Assembly: GCA_021816465.1 (NCBI GenBank)
Contig: JAKAYF010000006.1
Span: 1-50,283, forward strand
Length of the DNA stretch: 50,283 nt
Direction: 5' to 3'
DNA from: Nitrospirota bacterium
GTDB taxonomy: Bacteria > Nitrospirota > Leptospirillia > Leptospirillales > Leptospirillaceae
The notes under the pieces were generated by a model. That model had not been told where the DNA came from. It was given only the letters and a program-made list of their open reading frames with translations, and did no database searches. Shown here one piece after another: positions 39,677 to 50,283 of the stretch. Both the position numbers and the translations under genes were made by a program. Numbering within the stretch: the first letter of the stretch is position 1; every line of letters starts with the position of its first letter.

Positions 39677-40638
39677 TGAGAAAGGTTCTGATCCGACTTC
39701 TGAATCTGGTTCCTGTTCTGGCCGGGATTTCCTTTCTCTCGTTTTTATTGATGAGACTGTCTCCCGGAGATTTCTTATCCCAGATGTCCTTGAATCCTCA
39801 GGTTTCTCCAGAAATCATTGCCAAGCTTCGCTCCCTTTATGGCCTTGACCAGCCTTTGCCGGTTCAGTATTTGAAATGGGTGGAAGCCCTGTTGCGGGGA
39901 GAGTTCGGGTATTCCTTTTCTTATCACGTCAAAGTGAGCGACCTCATTTTGTCGAGAGTGCCGAATACTCTTCTACTTGCAGTATCCTCAGTGATCCTCT
40001 CCTGGGGACTTGCGATTCCCCTTGCAATTCGGGGGGCGATGTATCCTAACGGATGGATTGACCGGACCTTGACCGGGATGTCTTACCTGAGCATTGCCAT
40101 TCCATCCTTTTTTCTGGCCATTCTTGGTGTCCTTTTGGCCGGGGAGACTGGATGGTTTCCGATCGGAGGTGCTTCAAGTCCTGGTGTTTTGGGGGAATCG
40201 TCGTGGAGTGTGTTCCTTGACAGGCTCCATCATCTGATCTTGCCTGCCTTGACTCTGGCCTTGGGGTCTATAGGGGTGTTGTACCGGCTAATGAAGTCTT
40301 CTGTCATGGAGGTGATGGGCAAGCCGTGGATGACCGCTGCCCGTGCGCGTGGACTTTCTTCTTCATACCTCCGGCGCCGGTATCTTTTTAGAAATGCTGT
40401 CAATCCTCTGATTACGATCTTTGGATTTGAACTGGGTGGACTTCTGTCGGGGGCCGCTTTTACGGAAATGGTTTATGGCTGGCCCGGAATGGGCAGGCTG
40501 ATGCTTCATGCGGTCATGAGTCAGGACCTCTACCTTGTGATGGGCGGGATCATGACCGGTGCGGTGATGCTGCTTCTGGGCAATATGATTGCCGATGCTT
40601 TTCTTTGGTTTCTCGACCCCAGAGTGAGAGAGGAATAG
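39673..40638 (+). CDS. peptide ABC transporter permease (DppB/OppB-like)
   Basis: ATGA overlap with previous gene; DppB-like LRSLYGLDQPLPVQYLKWVEALLRGEFGYSF, EAA loop TAARARGLSSSYLRRRYLFRNAVNPLIT. Confidence 0.93.
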   Translation: MMRKVLIRLLNLVPVLAGISFLSFLLMRLSPGDFLSQMSLNPQVSPEIIAKLRSLYGLDQPLPVQYLKWVEALLRGEFGYSFSYHVKVSDLILSRVPNTLLLAVSSVILSWGLAIPLAIRGAMYPNGWIDRTLTGMSYLSIAIPSFFLAILGVLLAGETGWFPIGGASSPGVLGESSWSVFLDRLHHLILPALTLALGSIGVLYRLMKSSVMEVMGKPWMTAARARGLSSSYLRRRYLFRNAVNPLITIFGFELGGLLSGAAFTEMVYGWPGMGRLMLHAVMSQDLYLVMGGIMTGAVMLLLGNMIADAFLWFLDPRVREE

Positions 40639-41649
40639 ATGACTGCGGCAAGGAAGATCCTGGCTAAGGGGGGGCTGGCAGGAAAAATTTTGTTGCTGTT
40701 GTTTTCTGCGTCACTTGTCGGAGAGTTTTTGGTTCCTTACGGGTATAACGATGTTCGCTTTGACCTGTCCTATGCTCCGGCCATTTTTCCGGAAATGACA
40801 ACTTCCGGAATCATTGTTCCGGTCTTGGAGCAGGTTGACCCTGTCACTCGTTCCTATCGACCTGTTCCAGGAAAAACGGCCAGGGTTCATTTTTTCTGCA
40901 GGGGTGACCGATATCATTTATTTGGAATTTTTCCATCGGACAGACACCTTGTTTGTGCCGATTCCCCAGGCCGCATTTCCTTTTTGGGTTCGGATGCCTT
41001 GGGGAGAGACCTGTTTTCCAGATTGGTAATCGGCATGCGGCTTTCATTTCTTCTTTCCCTTTTTGGTGTTGCCATTTCTTTTTTGTTCGGAGTGACTGCA
41101 GGACTGGTATCCGGTTATTGGGGCGGTTGGATCGATTCTGTGATCATGAGAACCGGAGAAGTTTTTATGGCTATTCCGTCCCTGTATCTATTGATGGGTT
41201 TTCGGGCTTTGTTCCCTCCGGGAATCCCTTCGGGGGAGGCTGCACTGGTTATTACCGGAGCGTTGGCTCTGGTCGGCTGGGCTGGGCTTGCAAGGGTTAT
41301 AAGAGGTGTGACAATGTCGTTGGTCAGGGAAGACTATATCCTGGCTGCCCGAGCATCAGGAGCAACTCCCCGGGAAATCTTTATCAATCATCTTTTGCCG
41401 AATATGTCTCCCTATCTGGTTGTTGCCGTGACATTGTCAGTGCCAGGATTTATTGTGGGTGAAGCAGGCCTTAGTTTTTTAGGTTTGGGGATCGCTCCTC
41501 CCCATCCGAGTCTTGGAAACATGTTGGCGGATGCCCAGAGCCTGACGGTGATGCGAACTGCGCCATGGCTTCTTGTTTCAGGTTTTCTTGTTGTTCTGCT
41601 GGTATTGCTGTTTAATCGGCTAGGTGATCATATCCGTGAGAATGATTAA
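40639..41649 (+). CDS. peptide ABC transporter permease (DppC/OppC-like)
   Basis: LGSDALGRDLFSRLVIGMRLSF, EAA loop ILAARASGATPREIFINHLLPNM. Confidence 0.93.
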   Translation: MTAARKILAKGGLAGKILLLLFSASLVGEFLVPYGYNDVRFDLSYAPAIFPEMTTSGIIVPVLEQVDPVTRSYRPVPGKTARVHFFCRGDRYHLFGIFPSDRHLVCADSPGRISFLGSDALGRDLFSRLVIGMRLSFLLSLFGVAISFLFGVTAGLVSGYWGGWIDSVIMRTGEVFMAIPSLYLLMGFRALFPPGIPSGEAALVITGALALVGWAGLARVIRGVTMSLVREDYILAARASGATPREIFINHLLPNMSPYLVVAVTLSVPGFIVGEAGLSFLGLGIAPPHPSLGNMLADAQSLTVMRTAPWLLVSGFLVVLLVLLFNRLGDHIREND

Positions 41650-41831
41650 AGAGGCGGTGAAACCGGCGACTATTCGTGTACAGAAAGTCATGGAGACCGC
41701 ATGCCTTGTGAAGCGATTCCATCGTTTCGGGAGGAACCCTGGCCTGTTCATCAGTTGTCATCAATGTGATTTTCATGGCAATCGCGCTCGTTTAAAATAT
41801 TCGTAACTTCAACTATTTGCAGAAAGGAGAG

Positions 41832-41878
41832 CGCAAGTCTTCTTCCCTGACATCAATCGCCTGGGAAGGGGACTTGCG
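41832..41878 (+). promoter_or_regulatory. 16-bp stem-loop immediately upstream of gph
   Basis: CGCAAGTCTTCTTCCC / GGGAAGGGGACTTGCG, paired throughout with two G:U, 15-nt loop. Confidence 0.7.
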
Positions 41879-41888
41879 ATAACGACTG

Positions 41889-42566
41889 ATGATTCATGAT
41901 GAGTTTTGCCCCGAACTGATTCTTTGGGATCTTGACGGGACCCTGGTTGACTCAAGCGCTGACCTTGTTCGTGCAACAAATGAGGCGATGAGAACGCTTG
42001 GGTATCCTGATGTGGACAAGGAGCATTTCGCCCGCATGGTTGGAAATGGTGTTCGCTATCTGGTAAGTGCAGCCCTGCCTGAGGAAGCGAGGGGGCGAGA
42101 AAGAGAAAGGGCGATTGAAGTATTTATGGAATATTATCGGGCCCATATTGCGGACGAGACCCGTTATTTTGAAGGAATTCCAGAGCTATTGGCTGATCTG
42201 CCTGTGTCTCATGCCATTGTGTCTAATAAAAGGGAAGATCTTTGCAGGGCCCTTGTTCGGGCACTTGATTCTCAGGATTGGTTTCAGGAGATTGTCGGGG
42301 GAGATACCTTTTTAAACAGAAAACCGCATCCACAGCCTGTTTTAGAGATGATCAACCGTTTTTCCGCTGATCCTTCCCGAACGGTCATGATAGGGGACAG
42401 CATTTTGGATGTGGAGTCAGGACTTAAGGCTGGAGTGAAAACGATAGGAGTCACTTGGGGATTTGGCGATCCGTTGGAAAAGAGTGAAGTCAAACCCGAT
42501 TATGTCTTCAGGAAAGTTTCGGAGATGGCGGATTTTCTGAGACAGGCTTGTCTTGGGAAGGTCTGA
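41889..42566 (+). CDS. gph: phosphoglycolate phosphatase-like HAD hydrolase
   Basis: LILWDLDGTLVDSSADLVRATNEAMRTLGYP, VSNKREDL, MIGDSILDVESGLKAGVKTIGVTWGFG. Confidence 0.9.
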   Translation: MIHDEFCPELILWDLDGTLVDSSADLVRATNEAMRTLGYPDVDKEHFARMVGNGVRYLVSAALPEEARGRERERAIEVFMEYYRAHIADETRYFEGIPELLADLPVSHAIVSNKREDLCRALVRALDSQDWFQEIVGGDTFLNRKPHPQPVLEMINRFSADPSRTVMIGDSILDVESGLKAGVKTIGVTWGFGDPLEKSEVKPDYVFRKVSEMADFLRQACLGKV

Positions 42567-43023
42567 AGGAAAACGCTAACGGCAGACAGAGTGTCAGAAA
42601 CATGACAAGGGAAATACTGTTCAGGATAACCGAAAGCTCATGAATTTTATCAAAGTGCGCTTTCTCTGCCAGGTCTCCGGGATTTGACATCCACTTGGCT
42701 CTTGCAGAGATGGCTTCCGGTCCCAGAACTCCAGCAAGAAGACCGTTGACGATAGAGATAAAGAACCAGGATCCGATTGTGATTCTGGCAAAAGCCTGTT
42801 TTCTGTCGACCATAAGAAATGAAAGGGCCAGTTCAACCAGACTGAGGACAAAAAGAAGGTGAAAATAGGGGGGGAACAGGACCCCGGTGGCTTCTGCCGC
42901 TTTGGGAACACCCAAGTGAGTAAAGAGGAGAGGCGCTACAAACATGGCAAGAAACAAGGTTGCGCCGGTCAGAAAAATCAGTATATAGGAGTAAAATCCT
43001 TTGAGAAGTCTTCGGTAAAGCAT
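42508..43023 (-). CDS. four-TM membrane protein (DUF4149-like)
   Basis: Hydrophobic segments and FDKIHELSVILNSISLVMFL, typical of DUF4149-type proteins. Confidence 0.7.
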   Translation of the reverse strand: MLYRRLLKGFYSYILIFLTGATLFLAMFVAPLLFTHLGVPKAAEATGVLFPPYFHLLFVLSLVELALSFLMVDRKQAFARITIGSWFFISIVNGLLAGVLGPEAISARAKWMSNPGDLAEKAHFDKIHELSVILNSISLVMFLTLCLPLAFSFRPSQDKPVSENPPSPKLS

Positions 43024-43404
43024 ATGGCATGTTAGACATAGATCGAAAGGAAGGTCAAGAGGGGACAGGAATTGGCTCCGGTGTATGAGTGTTTCCCTGT
43101 TTTATGGGATGAGTCTTTAGTGGTTTGGGGAGGGGGATCTTTTTGTTTTGAAATCCAAAGGAATGCCTTGTCCATTGGCATGTAGGGGGCATGTTGAAAA
43201 AATTTTAAAATTTTGGTCTAATCAAAAGGATTTTAGTTTGTGGTTCGTCGTAATGCCGATCAGAACCCATCTGCATCTCCAGATCGAAGCAATCTTCCGG
43301 GCGCAGTGCGGCTCCCCTGTAGTTATTATTCTCCGGACTGGTCTTTATTCATGGTGGGCTAAAACATTCTGGTGTTACAGAGTGTTTTTCCCGGGGGCTC
43401 TGCT

Positions 43405-43653
43405 ATGGGACCGATGCTTGTTGTGCGGGTTGGTTTCGAGCTGCTGGTTGCGATTTTTCTGGGCGCCCTGGCGGGTTTTTGGCTGGACAGGGAGACTGGC
43501 CGGGTTCTTTTTCCCCTGTTTTCCCTTGCAGGGTTTCTTCTGGGAAGCGCGGGGGGGATGTTGCTGGTTTACAGGACGATGAATATCCCTGACGCCAGAA
43601 AATCTAAAGAGGAAGCCGGACGTTCGTCAGGTCATGATGAAAAGTCTCCATAA
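43405..43653 (+). CDS. ATP synthase-associated AtpI/AtpZ-like membrane protein
   Basis: Two TM segments, ELLVAIFLGALAGFWLDRETG..., directly upstream of atpB. Confidence 0.75.
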   Translation: MGPMLVVRVGFELLVAIFLGALAGFWLDRETGRVLFPLFSLAGFLLGSAGGMLLVYRTMNIPDARKSKEEAGRSSGHDEKSP

Positions 43654-43743
43654 ACAATAAAGTCGTTAATCTCATGATGGTTTTCCCGGGTCCCTCGATT
43701 TTTGTGTGGGATGGGTTATGCGAATAGAAAAGATGGAGTAGAA

Positions 43744-44478
43744 GTGAACGGGAATCCCCTCGAGGAATTTTTTCTTCACCCAATTCTGAAAATGCACCTG
43801 TTCGGGTTCGATATATCGATAACTCAGGCTGTTATGGCCATGTGGGTGATTACAGGTGTAGCCATTGTTATTGCTTCAGTCCTCCAGTCGGGTGCTTCCG
43901 TCGTTCCGGGAAAGCTCCAAAGCCTTGTCGAGATGCTTTACGAGACAATGGTTAAGGTGGTTGATGAAAACATTGGAGAAGAGAAGAGGAAAACTTATCT
44001 TCCGTGGATTCTGACCATATTCCTGTTTGTATTTCTCGGAAATTTCATCGGTCTCGTTCCTGGCTCGTTTACGATTACAAGCGAACTCCTTATTACGGGA
44101 ATGCTGGCTTTGGGCGTCTATCTGGTCAGTCTCATTGTCGGGTTTGCAACGCATGGTGTGAAATTTCTTTCGATCCTTGTCCCGGAAGGTGTTCCAGGGT
44201 GGATGCTGCCGTTGATTATTCCGATTGAAATCATTTCCCAGCTGGCTCGACCCTTGTCGTTGGCCGTTCGTCTTTTTGCCAATATGACTGCAGGTCATAC
44301 GATCCTTTTTGTTCTCTTTTCGCTCACGGGAGCGCTGGCCATCTATCTGAAATGGCTGCCGTTCTCAATATCCGTGGTCCTCTACCTACTTGAGGTCCTG
44401 GTCGCCTTTATTCAGGCGTATATTTTTGCCATCCTGTCAGCGGTCTATCTGGGGCAGGCTGTCAAACTCAACCACTGA
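43744..44478 (+). CDS. atpB: F1Fo ATP synthase subunit a
   Basis: FLGNFIGLVPGSFTITSE, LARPLSLAVRLFANMTAGH, LEVLVAFIQAYIFAILSAVYL. Confidence 0.97.
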   Translation: MNGNPLEEFFLHPILKMHLFGFDISITQAVMAMWVITGVAIVIASVLQSGASVVPGKLQSLVEMLYETMVKVVDENIGEEKRKTYLPWILTIFLFVFLGNFIGLVPGSFTITSELLITGMLALGVYLVSLIVGFATHGVKFLSILVPEGVPGWMLPLIIPIEIISQLARPLSLAVRLFANMTAGHTILFVLFSLTGALAIYLKWLPFSISVVLYLLEVLVAFIQAYIFAILSAVYLGQAVKLNH

Positions 44479-44511
44479 AATACCCGATAAACGGAAAACG
44501 GAGGAATTGTA

Positions 44512-44742
44512 ATGGATGTTCATGCTGCTGCTTTGATTGGTATGGGTGCTGCCGCAATTGGTGTGGCCGGATCAGGTGCTGGAATCGGCTATATCTTCGG
44601 AAAGATGATCGAGGCAGTTGCCCGCCAGCCAGAGGCTGAGGCTAGGGTGTCAAAATACATGTGGCTGGGCTTTGCGTTGTCAGAAGCCGTTGCCCTTTAT
44701 GCCCTTGTTATTGCGTTCATCATCATGGGTCTCCGTTCTTAA
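44512..44742 (+). CDS. atpE: F1Fo ATP synthase subunit c
   Basis: GSGAGIGYIFGKMIEAVARQPE; carboxylate in ALSEAVALYALV. Confidence 0.97.
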   Translation: MDVHAAALIGMGAAAIGVAGSGAGIGYIFGKMIEAVARQPEAEARVSKYMWLGFALSEAVALYALVIAFIIMGLRS

Positions 44743-44809
44743 GTCGGAAAACCGGGGTTGGATCATCCTGACGACAATGTCCGGATGATCCCGATGGAAG
44801 GGAGCAAAA

Positions 44810-45325
44810 GTGCCTCAGTTTGATCAGACTTTTTTTTCATCACTGACCTTCTGGTCTGTGCTTTCTTTTGTTTTGATGCTTTTGATTGTTCGCCGGTATC
44901 TTCTGCCATCTTTGTCCAAGGTTCTTGATGAGCGGCGTCAGAAAGTATTGGGTGATCTTCAGGCCGCCGAAAAAGCACGGAAGGAGTCGGAGCGCCTTCT
45001 TGAGGAACATCGCCAGCTTCTTGCCCAAGCGAAAGGGCAGGCGGATGCTATCTTGCATCAGGCGGAAGAAATGGCGCGTGTCATTCGGGAAGAGAAGCAG
45101 AGAGAGACTCTTATTGAAGTAGATAACCGGCTGAAAAAAGCTGAAGCCCAGATCAAAAGTGATGTCGAGCGCGTAAGGAACGAACTTAAAAAGGAAACTG
45201 TCTCTCTGGTTGTTCGTGGCATTGAGAGCGTTCTTGAGGAAAGCCTTTCTGAATCTCAGAAAATGATGTTTATCAACAGGGCAATCCGGGCAATTGATAC
45301 CCGTGAACCAAAGAAGGTCGGATGA
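44810..45325 (+). CDS. atpF: F1Fo ATP synthase subunit b
   Basis: N-terminal TM then long charged helix (VLDERRQKVLGDLQAAEKARKESERLLEEHRQLL...). Confidence 0.93.
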   Translation: MPQFDQTFFSSLTFWSVLSFVLMLLIVRRYLLPSLSKVLDERRQKVLGDLQAAEKARKESERLLEEHRQLLAQAKGQADAILHQAEEMARVIREEKQRETLIEVDNRLKKAEAQIKSDVERVRNELKKETVSLVVRGIESVLEESLSESQKMMFINRAIRAIDTREPKKVG

Positions 45326-45885
45326 ACAGGCGTTTGCGAGCCCGTGAAGGGACGAAAATACTTATGGCGATGCTTCGTTCCCGCATTGGGGTTGACGAGG
45401 TCATGTTTGATCGCTATTTCGATTTTTTGTTAGGGCTTAGTGACATTCGACATAATCGCACTGTCAGGACAGTGAGTATGAGTGCTTCGATCCCATTGGC
45501 TGAAAAACTGGCTTTCTTTTCCCGTTTGCCTCGTACTGCATCTCTTGGGACCGATGATGGTCTGAGAAACGCACTTGTCCTTATTATTTTGTTCGACCTG
45601 TGGGCTTCTTTGCCAAAAATCATTTCAGGAATGAGAGATGAGTATTTTGCGAGATCCGGGCAGGTTGAGATCATGATCAGTTCTGCCGGAGCTCTTTCAG
45701 ACGAAGAGCGGAAAAATGTATTGGATCGCTTGAAGGAACAGTTGGGTGGAAAGAATGTCAGGCCAGTCTGGCTAGTCGAGCCGGATCTGAAGGCAGGACT
45801 TGTTCTGAGAATGGGAACCCAGGTATGGGATGGGAGCCTGAAAGGGCGTCTCGCGAGAATGGAATTGGACCTTCTTCTGGCGTAA
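45322..45885 (+). CDS. atpH: F1Fo ATP synthase subunit delta
   Basis: Position between atpF and atpA; C-terminal [29 protein letters not shown]-like motif. Confidence 0.9.
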   Translation: MNRRLRAREGTKILMAMLRSRIGVDEVMFDRYFDFLLGLSDIRHNRTVRTVSMSASIPLAEKLAFFSRLPRTASLGTDDGLRNALVLIILFDLWASLPKIISGMRDEYFARSGQVEIMISSAGALSDEERKNVLDRLKEQLGGKNVRPVWLVEPDLKAGLVLRMGTQVWDGSLKGRLARMELDLLLA

Positions 45886-45916
45886 GCCGGGAGATGAACG
45901 GGGAGATGATAAAGCT

Positions 45917-47419
45917 TTGAAAAGCACAGACATCACAAATGATATTTTAAAAAGTCTTGGTGAAATCAAGGCAGGGGTAGTCGCAGAAGATCGGGGGACG
46001 GTTCTTCAGTCTGGTGACGGTATTATCCGACTGTCTGGTCTTGGCGGAGCTATGGCCGGTGAAATTCTTGAGATTGTAAAAGGGGGCAAGGCTCTAGTCC
46101 TCAATCTTGAGGAGAATGAGGTCGGTGCTGCTCTTCTGGAATCCGATGAAGGTGTTGTCGCCGGTGATGAAGTCCGGACTACGGGGAAGGTCATGGAAGT
46201 TCCGGTGGGACCAGAGCTCATCGGTCGGGTAGTCAATGCACTTGGCCAGCCGATCGATGGTAAGGGACCCATTAATGCAACGCTGTCTTCTCCGATTGAA
46301 AAGATCGCTCCGGGAGTGGCCACCCGAAAATCGGTTGGTGTTCCCCTCCAGACCGGAGTAAAGGCTATCGATGCGATGATTCCGGTGGGTCGCGGACAGA
46401 GGGAACTGATTATCGGTGACCGCCAGACAGGAAAAACGACTATTGCTCTTGATGCGATTATCAATCAAAAAGGCCAGAACGTGATTTGCGTATATGTCGC
46501 GATCGGTCAAAAAGCCTCAAGCATCGTGAATGCCGTGAATATCCTCGAAAAAAGCGGGGCAATGGAATATACGATCGTTCTATCGGCATCTGCAGCAGAA
46601 TCAGCGGCGCTTCAGTACATTGCTCCCTATTCTGGCTGTGCAATGGGAGAGTATTTCCGCGATCGTGGACAGGATGCCCTGATTGTATACGATGACCTTA
46701 CCAAGCATGCCTGGGCCTATCGCCAACTTTCCCTTCTTATGCGCCGGCCGCCGGGTCGAGAAGCCTATCCTGGAGACGTTTTTTATCTTCATAGCCGATT
46801 GCTTGAGCGGGCTGCCCGATTGAATGAGGAAAATGGGGGTGGTTCACTTACGGCCCTTCCGATCATTGAAACCCAGGCTGGTGACGTGTCTGCTTATGTT
46901 CCGACAAATGTCATCTCTATTACCGATGGGCAGATCTACCTTGAAACGGATCTTTTTTATTCAGGAATCCGTCCAGCTATCAACCCCGGTATTTCTGTTT
47001 CCAGGGTTGGAGGAGCAGCTCAGATCAAGGCCATGAAGCAGGTTGCCGGAAAGCTTCGTCTCGATATGGCGCAGTTCAGGGAACTCGCTGCTTTTGCCCA
47101 ATTTGCATCGGACCTCGATAAAACAACCAGAGACCAGATTGAGCGGGGCCTCAGGTTGACCGAAATTTTAAAACAGCCGAACTATTCGCCCCTTTCTGTT
47201 GAAAAGCAGGTTGCGATTATCTATGCGGGAACGAATGGTTATCTTGACTCGATTAAACCTGACAGCGTCTCCCGGTTTGAGAAAGAATTTTTTCTTTATG
47301 TCGAGGCCAATGATCCTGGAATCCTCGATGCCATCAGGAATGAAAAGGTTATTTCTGATGCAACCGGGGAAAAGCTCAAAAACGCATTGAAATCTTTCGT
47401 CACCATGTTCAAGGAGTAA
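45917..47419 (+). CDS. atpA: F1Fo ATP synthase subunit alpha
   Basis: [73 protein letters not shown]. Confidence 0.98.
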   Translation: MKSTDITNDILKSLGEIKAGVVAEDRGTVLQSGDGIIRLSGLGGAMAGEILEIVKGGKALVLNLEENEVGAALLESDEGVVAGDEVRTTGKVMEVPVGPELIGRVVNALGQPIDGKGPINATLSSPIEKIAPGVATRKSVGVPLQTGVKAIDAMIPVGRGQRELIIGDRQTGKTTIALDAIINQKGQNVICVYVAIGQKASSIVNAVNILEKSGAMEYTIVLSASAAESAALQYIAPYSGCAMGEYFRDRGQDALIVYDDLTKHAWAYRQLSLLMRRPPGREAYPGDVFYLHSRLLERAARLNEENGGGSLTALPIIETQAGDVSAYVPTNVISITDGQIYLETDLFYSGIRPAINPGISVSRVGGAAQIKAMKQVAGKLRLDMAQFRELAAFAQFASDLDKTTRDQIERGLRLTEILKQPNYSPLSVEKQVAIIYAGTNGYLDSIKPDSVSRFEKEFFLYVEANDPGILDAIRNEKVISDATGEKLKNALKSFVTMFKE

Positions 47420-47422
47420 CAA

Positions 47423-48301
47423 GTGGCGTCACTTCGTTCAATCAGAACACGAATCAAGTCCGTCAAAAATACGCGGCAAATCACCAAGGCTATGGAAATG
47501 GTGGCTTCAGCCAAGATGAGACGGGCTCAGCAAAGAGTTCTGGATACAAGGCCCTATGCCGACAGGATCCATGAGATTCTTGTGAGAATGGGAACGAGGT
47601 CCAGCTTCTCGGATCATCCATACTTTCAGATCAAGCCAGTCAAGAAAGTTGGTATTATCCTTGTGTCAACAGACAGGGGCCTTTGTGGTCCGATTAACTC
47701 GAATTTGTTCCGCTCCATTCTTAAATTCATGGGAGAGCGTCCAGGGATTGAATTCGAGTTTGTGACGATCGGGAAAAAAGGGCGGGATTTTGTACGAAGA
47801 TCAGGAAAGAAGCTCGTCGGTGTTGTTGAGGGAGTCAAGGATCGTGGCCCGATCACGGAAATTCTTCCGGCAACACAGGTGGTGATCGAAGAGTTCGCGG
47901 ACAAGGGAGAGTGGCAGGAGGTTTGGATCTTTTACACTCAGTTCGTTTCCATCATGAGCCAGAAGCCCATGATGGAACGAATTCTTCCGATCAAGCCCGA
48001 ACACCTCAAACCAACGGAAGGTGCAGGTTTGACGGGCGACTATTTGTATGAGCCTGATGACAGCCGAGAGATCCTTGATGTCCTTTTACCCAGATATTTT
48101 GAGACGATCATTTTCCAACGGGTTCTTGAAAATTTTGCAAGTGAATACAGCGCAAGAATGGTTGCGATGAAAAACGCGACAACAAACGCCAAAGAGGTGA
48201 TTTACGGGTTAACACTCACCTACAACAAGTTGCGTCAGGCAAATATTACGAAAGAAATCTCGGAAATCTCATCTGGGGCGGAAGCGATCCAGCAGGGATA
48301 A
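47423..48301 (+). CDS. atpG: F1Fo ATP synthase subunit gamma
   Basis: GTG start; RIKSVKNTRQITKAMEMVASAKMRRAQ, STDRGLCGPINSN, C-terminal LTLTYNKLRQANITKEISEISSGAEAI. Confidence 0.98.
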   Translation: MASLRSIRTRIKSVKNTRQITKAMEMVASAKMRRAQQRVLDTRPYADRIHEILVRMGTRSSFSDHPYFQIKPVKKVGIILVSTDRGLCGPINSNLFRSILKFMGERPGIEFEFVTIGKKGRDFVRRSGKKLVGVVEGVKDRGPITEILPATQVVIEEFADKGEWQEVWIFYTQFVSIMSQKPMMERILPIKPEHLKPTEGAGLTGDYLYEPDDSREILDVLLPRYFETIIFQRVLENFASEYSARMVAMKNATTNAKEVIYGLTLTYNKLRQANITKEISEISSGAEAIQQG

Positions 48302-49738
<1,437 letters not shown>

Positions 49739-49739
49739 T

Positions 49740-50186
49740 ATGTCATTTCAGTTGACTCTTGTCACTCAAGAAAAGTCTCTCTTGACCGAGGTTGTGGATT
49801 TTGTTCAGGCTAAGGGTGTGGAGGGGGAGTTCGGAGTTCTTACCGGTCATACTCCTTTTCTGACTTTGCTTGATGTTGGTGAGTTTATTGTCAAAAAAGG
49901 TGAATCCACATACGCTTATTTCGTAGCGGGGGGGATCGTTGAGGTTCTCCCTCATCAGGTAACAGTCCTTGCTGATATCGTTGAACGTGCGGACGAGATT
50001 GATGCCGGTCGGGCTGAAAAAGCAAGAAACAATGCTGAGAAAGCTTTGAAAGAACCATTGGCGGAAGATTCCAGGCTTCTCTATCTGCAGGCTTTTCGCA
50101 GGGCATCAGTCCGATTGCGTATCGTGGCAAGAAGGTCTGCTCCAGGAGGTAACATCAACACACCGCCTGGTACGGGTCCAAACTAG
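49740..50186 (+). CDS. atpC: F1Fo ATP synthase subunit epsilon
   Basis: LVTQEKSLLTEVVDFVQAKGVEGEFGVLTGHTPFLTLLDVGEF. Confidence 0.96.
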   Translation: MSFQLTLVTQEKSLLTEVVDFVQAKGVEGEFGVLTGHTPFLTLLDVGEFIVKKGESTYAYFVAGGIVEVLPHQVTVLADIVERADEIDAGRAEKARNNAEKALKEPLAEDSRLLYLQAFRRASVRLRIVARRSAPGGNINTPPGTGPN

Positions 50187-50230
50187 ATTCTGTGATTTTA
50201 TGAGATCCCTCAATTTATCGGGGGGATATG

Positions 50231-50262
50231 AAAGGGAGGCTGCTCACAGCCTCCCTTTTTTG
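50231..50262 (+). terminator. Rho-independent terminator of the atp operon
   Basis: AAAGGGAGGCTG-CTCA-CAGCCTCCCTTTTTTG. Confidence 0.93.
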
Positions 50263-50283
50263 TTTATCAGACAGGATGTCAAG

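Noticed and set aside
43148-43582. 144-aa plus ORF upstream of atpB
   Set aside because: Overlaps the AtpI-like gene in another frame, Cys/Trp/Phe-rich out-of-frame translation.
44512-44742. Na+-coupled ATP synthase
   Set aside because: The c-subunit carboxylate is followed by Ala (SEAVALY) rather than the Ser/Thr of Na+ sites; proton coupling is the simpler reading.

Overview
This window looks like a chromosomal segment from a chemolithoautotrophic, Leptospirillum-like bacterium. That taxon is an inference from gene content; no search was run. From left to right it holds: (i) a truncated LuxR-type regulator-like CDS, a lipoprotein, and a large poly-Gly/Ser/Thr-rich surface lipoprotein; (ii) a complete IS element with perfect 20-bp terminal inverted repeats; (iii) two very large multi-sensor GGDEF proteins in tandem, the second with a globin-like and GAF-like region C-terminal to GGDEF; (iv) queA, a duplicated DUF1844-like protein, an AsmA-like protein, an NtrY/NtrX pair, a FabH-like enzyme, bamD, a precorrin-2 dehydrogenase and tRNA-Leu(GAG); (v) a minus-strand central-carbon block: pyruvate:ferredoxin oxidoreductase gamma/alpha/beta plus a GltD/ferredoxin fusion, a phosphotransacylase, and tpiA; (vi) a small island with a TnpB remnant and a DUF6941-like ORF; (vii) pyrE, a promoter-to-terminator non-coding unit, a 50-aa membrane peptide, and PBP1A; (viii) gap-pgk-secG, a peptide ABC transporter and gph; (ix) a complete F1Fo ATP synthase operon ending in a strong terminator. 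The signals most worth follow-up are the orphan structured RNA at about 32155-32376, the GGDEF-globin-GAF architecture, the POR cluster with its GltD/ferredoxin subunit, and the 16-bp hairpin in front of gph.
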